Shown one piece after another: positions 61,925-64,000 of a DNA stretch of 64,000 nt (its first letter is position 1; each line of letters opens with the position of its first letter). Source of the DNA: Chitinophaga sp. SYP-B3965 (GTDB lineage: Bacteria; Bacteroidota; Bacteroidia; Chitinophagales; Chitinophagaceae). The notes beneath the pieces are model-generated. The model did no database searches and was not told the DNA's origin. It worked only from the letters and a program-made list of their open reading frames with translations. The stretch lies in contig NZ_WJFD01000003.1 of assembly GCF_009647655.1 (NCBI RefSeq), forward strand, positions 744,001 to 808,000, given 5' to 3'. Both the position numbers and the translations under genes were made by a program.

Positions 61925-62176
61925 TTAAACCGCTACAGCGCCTTCAACCAGCACAGTAGCCTTATTATTCAACACCTCTACGAAGCCGCCGTTAATCGTG
62001 TAATGAGAAGCCTGCGTCTTATCCTTCAGCACCTTCATCTTACCCTTACCCAGGGCAGCGATCAACGGAGCGTGACGGTCCAATACTTCAAAAGAACCAT
62101 CTACACCCGGCAACTGGATGCCATATACTTCGCCTGAGTACAGCTTTTTTTCCGGTGTTAATATTTCCAATAACAT
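61925..62176 (-). CDS. atpC: ATP synthase F1 epsilon subunit (short form)
   Basis: An 83-residue protein matching only the N-terminal beta-sandwich of epsilon (LEILTPEKKLYSGEVYGIQL, PGVDGSFEVLDRHAPLIAAL, HYTINGGFVEVLNNKATVLV). The C-terminal regulatory helices are absent, which is usual for Bacteroidota. It follows atpD by 23 bases in an operon separated from the other ATP synthase genes. Confidence 0.96.
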   Translation of the reverse strand: MLLEILTPEKKLYSGEVYGIQLPGVDGSFEVLDRHAPLIAALGKGKMKVLKDKTQASHYTINGGFVEVLNNKATVLVEGAVAV

Positions 62177-62199
62177 GTTTCTAGTTTAGTGTGAAAACC

Positions 62200-63702
62200 T
62201 TACTTGGAAGCTGCTGCCAGCAGTTTCTTGCCTTTCTCGATAGCATCGTCGATAGATCCTACCAGGTTAAATGCTGCTTCAGGATATTCATCCACTTCAC
62301 CGTCCATGATCATGTTAAAACCACGGATGGTTTCTTCGATCGGAACCAGGATACCTTTCAGACCCGTGAACTGCTCTGCCACGTGGAACGGCTGGCTGAG
62401 GAAACGTTCAACACGACGAGCGCGTGATACCGTCAGTTTATCCTCGTCGCTCAACTCATCCATACCCAGGATCGCAATGATATCCTGTAACTCTTTATAA
62501 CGTTGCAGGATCATCTTAACCCTTTGTGCACAGTTGTAGTGAGCTTCCCCAACGATAGAAGGGCTCAGGATACGGCTGGTAGAATCCAGTGGATCCACTG
62601 CCGGATAGATACCTTTATCGGAGATCTTACGGGAAAGTACTGTTGTAGCATCCAGGTGGGAGAAGGTTGTTGCAGGAGCCGGATCCGTCAAGTCATCCGC
62701 AGGTACATAAACCGCCTGTACGGAAGTGATAGAACCGTTCTTGGTAGAAGTGATACGCTCTTGCATCAGACCCATTTCCGTAGCCAGGGTTGGTTGGTAA
62801 CCTACCGCTGAAGGCATACGGCCTAACAGTGCAGATACTTCAGAACCAGCCTGTGTGAAACGGAAGATGTTATCTACGAAGAACAGGATGTCCCTACCAC
62901 CACCGGCAGTACCATCACCATCACGGAAATATTCTGCCATGGTCAAACCAGACAGGGCAACACGGGCACGCGCACCGGGAGGTTCGTTCATCTGACCGAA
63001 GATGAAGGTAGACTGAGAGTTCCTCAGTTCAGCCATATCTACAGATGCCAGATCCCATCCGCCATGCTCCATGGATTCTTTAAATTTATCACCGTATTTC
63101 ACAATACCTGCCTCGATCATCTCACGCATCAGGTCATTACCCTCACGTGTACGCTCACCCACACCGGCAAATACGGACAAACCATCGTGACCTTTCGCAA
63201 TGTTGTTGATCAGCTCCTGGATCAATACGGTCTTACCTACACCCGCACCACCAAACAAACCGATCTTACCACCTTTTGCATATGGCTCGATCAGGTCAAT
63301 TACCTTGATACCAGTAAATAATACTTCCGTATCTGTAGCCAGGTCCTCAAAACGGGGAGGCTGACGGTGAATAGGAGCACCATTTGTTGTATCCAGCTGG
63401 CCTAAACCATCAATTGCTTCACCTACCACATTGAACAAACGGCCTTTAATAGCGTCACCTGTAGGCATTTTGATTGGGAAACCTTTGTCTCTTACCGGCA
63501 TACCGCGTACCAGGCCATCTGTAGAATCCATGGCAACGGTACGAACACTGTCCTCTCCCAGGTGTTGCTGAACTTCCAGCACCACTTTCTGGCCATTTTC
63601 CCTGGTCAGTTCAAGGGCGTTATAAATTTCCGGCAATGTTCCTTCAAAATGCACGTCCACAACGGGACCGATGATTTGTTTGATCTTACCTGTATTAGGC
63701 AT
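62200..63702 (-). CDS. atpD: ATP synthase F1 beta subunit
   Basis: A 500-residue catalytic subunit with Walker A GGAGVGKTVLIQEL, GERTREGNDLMREM, Walker B in DILFFVDNIFRFTQAG, ALLGRMPSAVGYQPTLATEM and the C-terminal domain (IIAILGMDELSDEDKLTVSR). The open frame reaches 63786, but ATG 63702 (MPNTGKIKQIIGPVVDVHF) is the family start and the promoter lies between. It makes ATP from ADP and phosphate. Confidence 0.98.
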   Translation of the reverse strand: MPNTGKIKQIIGPVVDVHFEGTLPEIYNALELTRENGQKVVLEVQQHLGEDSVRTVAMDSTDGLVRGMPVRDKGFPIKMPTGDAIKGRLFNVVGEAIDGLGQLDTTNGAPIHRQPPRFEDLATDTEVLFTGIKVIDLIEPYAKGGKIGLFGGAGVGKTVLIQELINNIAKGHDGLSVFAGVGERTREGNDLMREMIEAGIVKYGDKFKESMEHGGWDLASVDMAELRNSQSTFIFGQMNEPPGARARVALSGLTMAEYFRDGDGTAGGGRDILFFVDNIFRFTQAGSEVSALLGRMPSAVGYQPTLATEMGLMQERITSTKNGSITSVQAVYVPADDLTDPAPATTFSHLDATTVLSRKISDKGIYPAVDPLDSTSRILSPSIVGEAHYNCAQRVKMILQRYKELQDIIAILGMDELSDEDKLTVSRARRVERFLSQPFHVAEQFTGLKGILVPIEETIRGFNMIMDGEVDEYPEAAFNLVGSIDDAIEKGKKLLAAASK

Positions 63703-63756
63703 ATTTCTTAGAAGTTTATAGAATGCAAGTAATTGTGTGCTTATGCAAAATTTGCG

Positions 63757-63787
63757 CAAAGGTAAGCATTGAAGCCTAAAACCCAAA
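63757..63787 (-). promoter_or_regulatory. Promoter of atpD-atpC
   Basis: On the minus strand TTTG (63784-63787) and TACCTTTG (63757-63764) are exactly 19 bases apart, a full match to the Bacteroidota promoter. The leader is about 50 bases. Confidence 0.8.
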
Positions 63788-63907
63788 ATTGTGGAAAGAT
63801 GATTTAGGCTGATTTTCGTCAGTTTTAGCCAAATTGTTAAGTCTAATCAATAAGTTATAATATGTAAGTATCGCTGATTAATTTAGCGCTTTCGTAAACT
63901 CTTTAGC

Positions 63908-64000
63908 ATGAATGATAAGCACGAATTAGACCGCCGGGACTTTCTCGGCTCCATTACCAAGGCTGGTATTTTAAGCGCCATAGGCCTTGCGCCTGTTGCC
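63908..64000 (+). CDS. Tat-exported protein, N-terminal fragment
   Basis: Starts at ATG 63908 and leaves the window after 31 codons. It reads MNDKHELDRRDFLGSITKAG followed by ILSAIGLAPVA, a twin-arginine signal (RRDFLG) with a hydrophobic stretch. Bacteroidota proteins with this start are often oxidoreductases or phosphoesterases, but the fragment does not show which. Confidence 0.75.
   Translation, partial: MNDKHELDRRDFLGSITKAGILSAIGLAPVA

Noticed and set aside
1..64000. tRNA genes, rRNA genes and CRISPR arrays
   Set aside because: None was recognised on either strand by reading; in particular no tRNA lies at the island borders, where the attachment site is instead the mnmE 3' end. A covariance search was not possible.

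Overview
The window looks like chromosomal DNA of a Bacteroidota, most likely a Chitinophaga-like member of the Chitinophagaceae. The evidence is two SusC/SusD nutrient-uptake loci, a FecI/FecR-type regulatory pair, an exbB-exbD-exbD-tonB operon, a short AtpC, and promoters with the Bacteroidota -7 box TAnnTTTG. The placement is inferred from gene content, not from a database search.

Layout. 1-3666: the end of a SusD gene and its SusC partner. 3935-6474: three uncharacterised envelope proteins. 6471-8494: a two-gene unit of a MazG-like pyrophosphohydrolase and a GIY-YIG/DUF2075 helicase, probably anti-phage. 8627-15963: a regulated uptake locus (ECF sigma, FecR anti-sigma, STN-bearing SusC, SusD). 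16201-17912: a membrane metallophosphoesterase and a broken gene.

17931-31443: an integrated island of about 13.5 kb. Its ends are marked by a duplication of the last seven codons plus stop of mnmE, and the two copies differ only at synonymous positions. Inside each end lies a tandem GGGACAAA repeat. The right end carries a triple-HTH protein and a remnant of a tyrosine integrase (arm-binding domain only). The cargo looks like a defence cluster: an Mrr-like nuclease; a presumed operon of a large PD-(D/E)XK protein, a RelA/SpoT-type nucleotide synthetase and a DUF4297 (Cap4-type) nuclease with TPR-like helices; a second large PD-(D/E)XK protein; an AbiGi-like protein; and a GC-rich TIR-domain protein. 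The synthetase-nuclease operon is the best candidate for an undescribed system.

31420-41967: mnmE, the TonB energiser operon, a large metzincin protease, an HPP membrane protein, a LacI regulator and an outer-envelope lipoprotein. 42068-46002: alpha-L-fucosidase and beta-mannosidase in one operon. 46044-56408: housekeeping genes (small DUF6728-like protein, lpxB, surE, an ABC exporter, a fused beta-oxidation enzyme, metG, an LD-carboxypeptidase). 56727-60562: two tandem alpha/beta hydrolases, a ThiF-like protein and a histidine kinase. 60755-61557: a candidate structured RNA and yqgE. 61925-63702: atpC and atpD. 63908 to the end: the start of a Tat-exported protein. Several convergent or intergenic gaps (32.8-33.1, 56.4-56.7 and 61.56-61.9 kb) hold arrays of hairpins or repeats beyond ordinary terminators.
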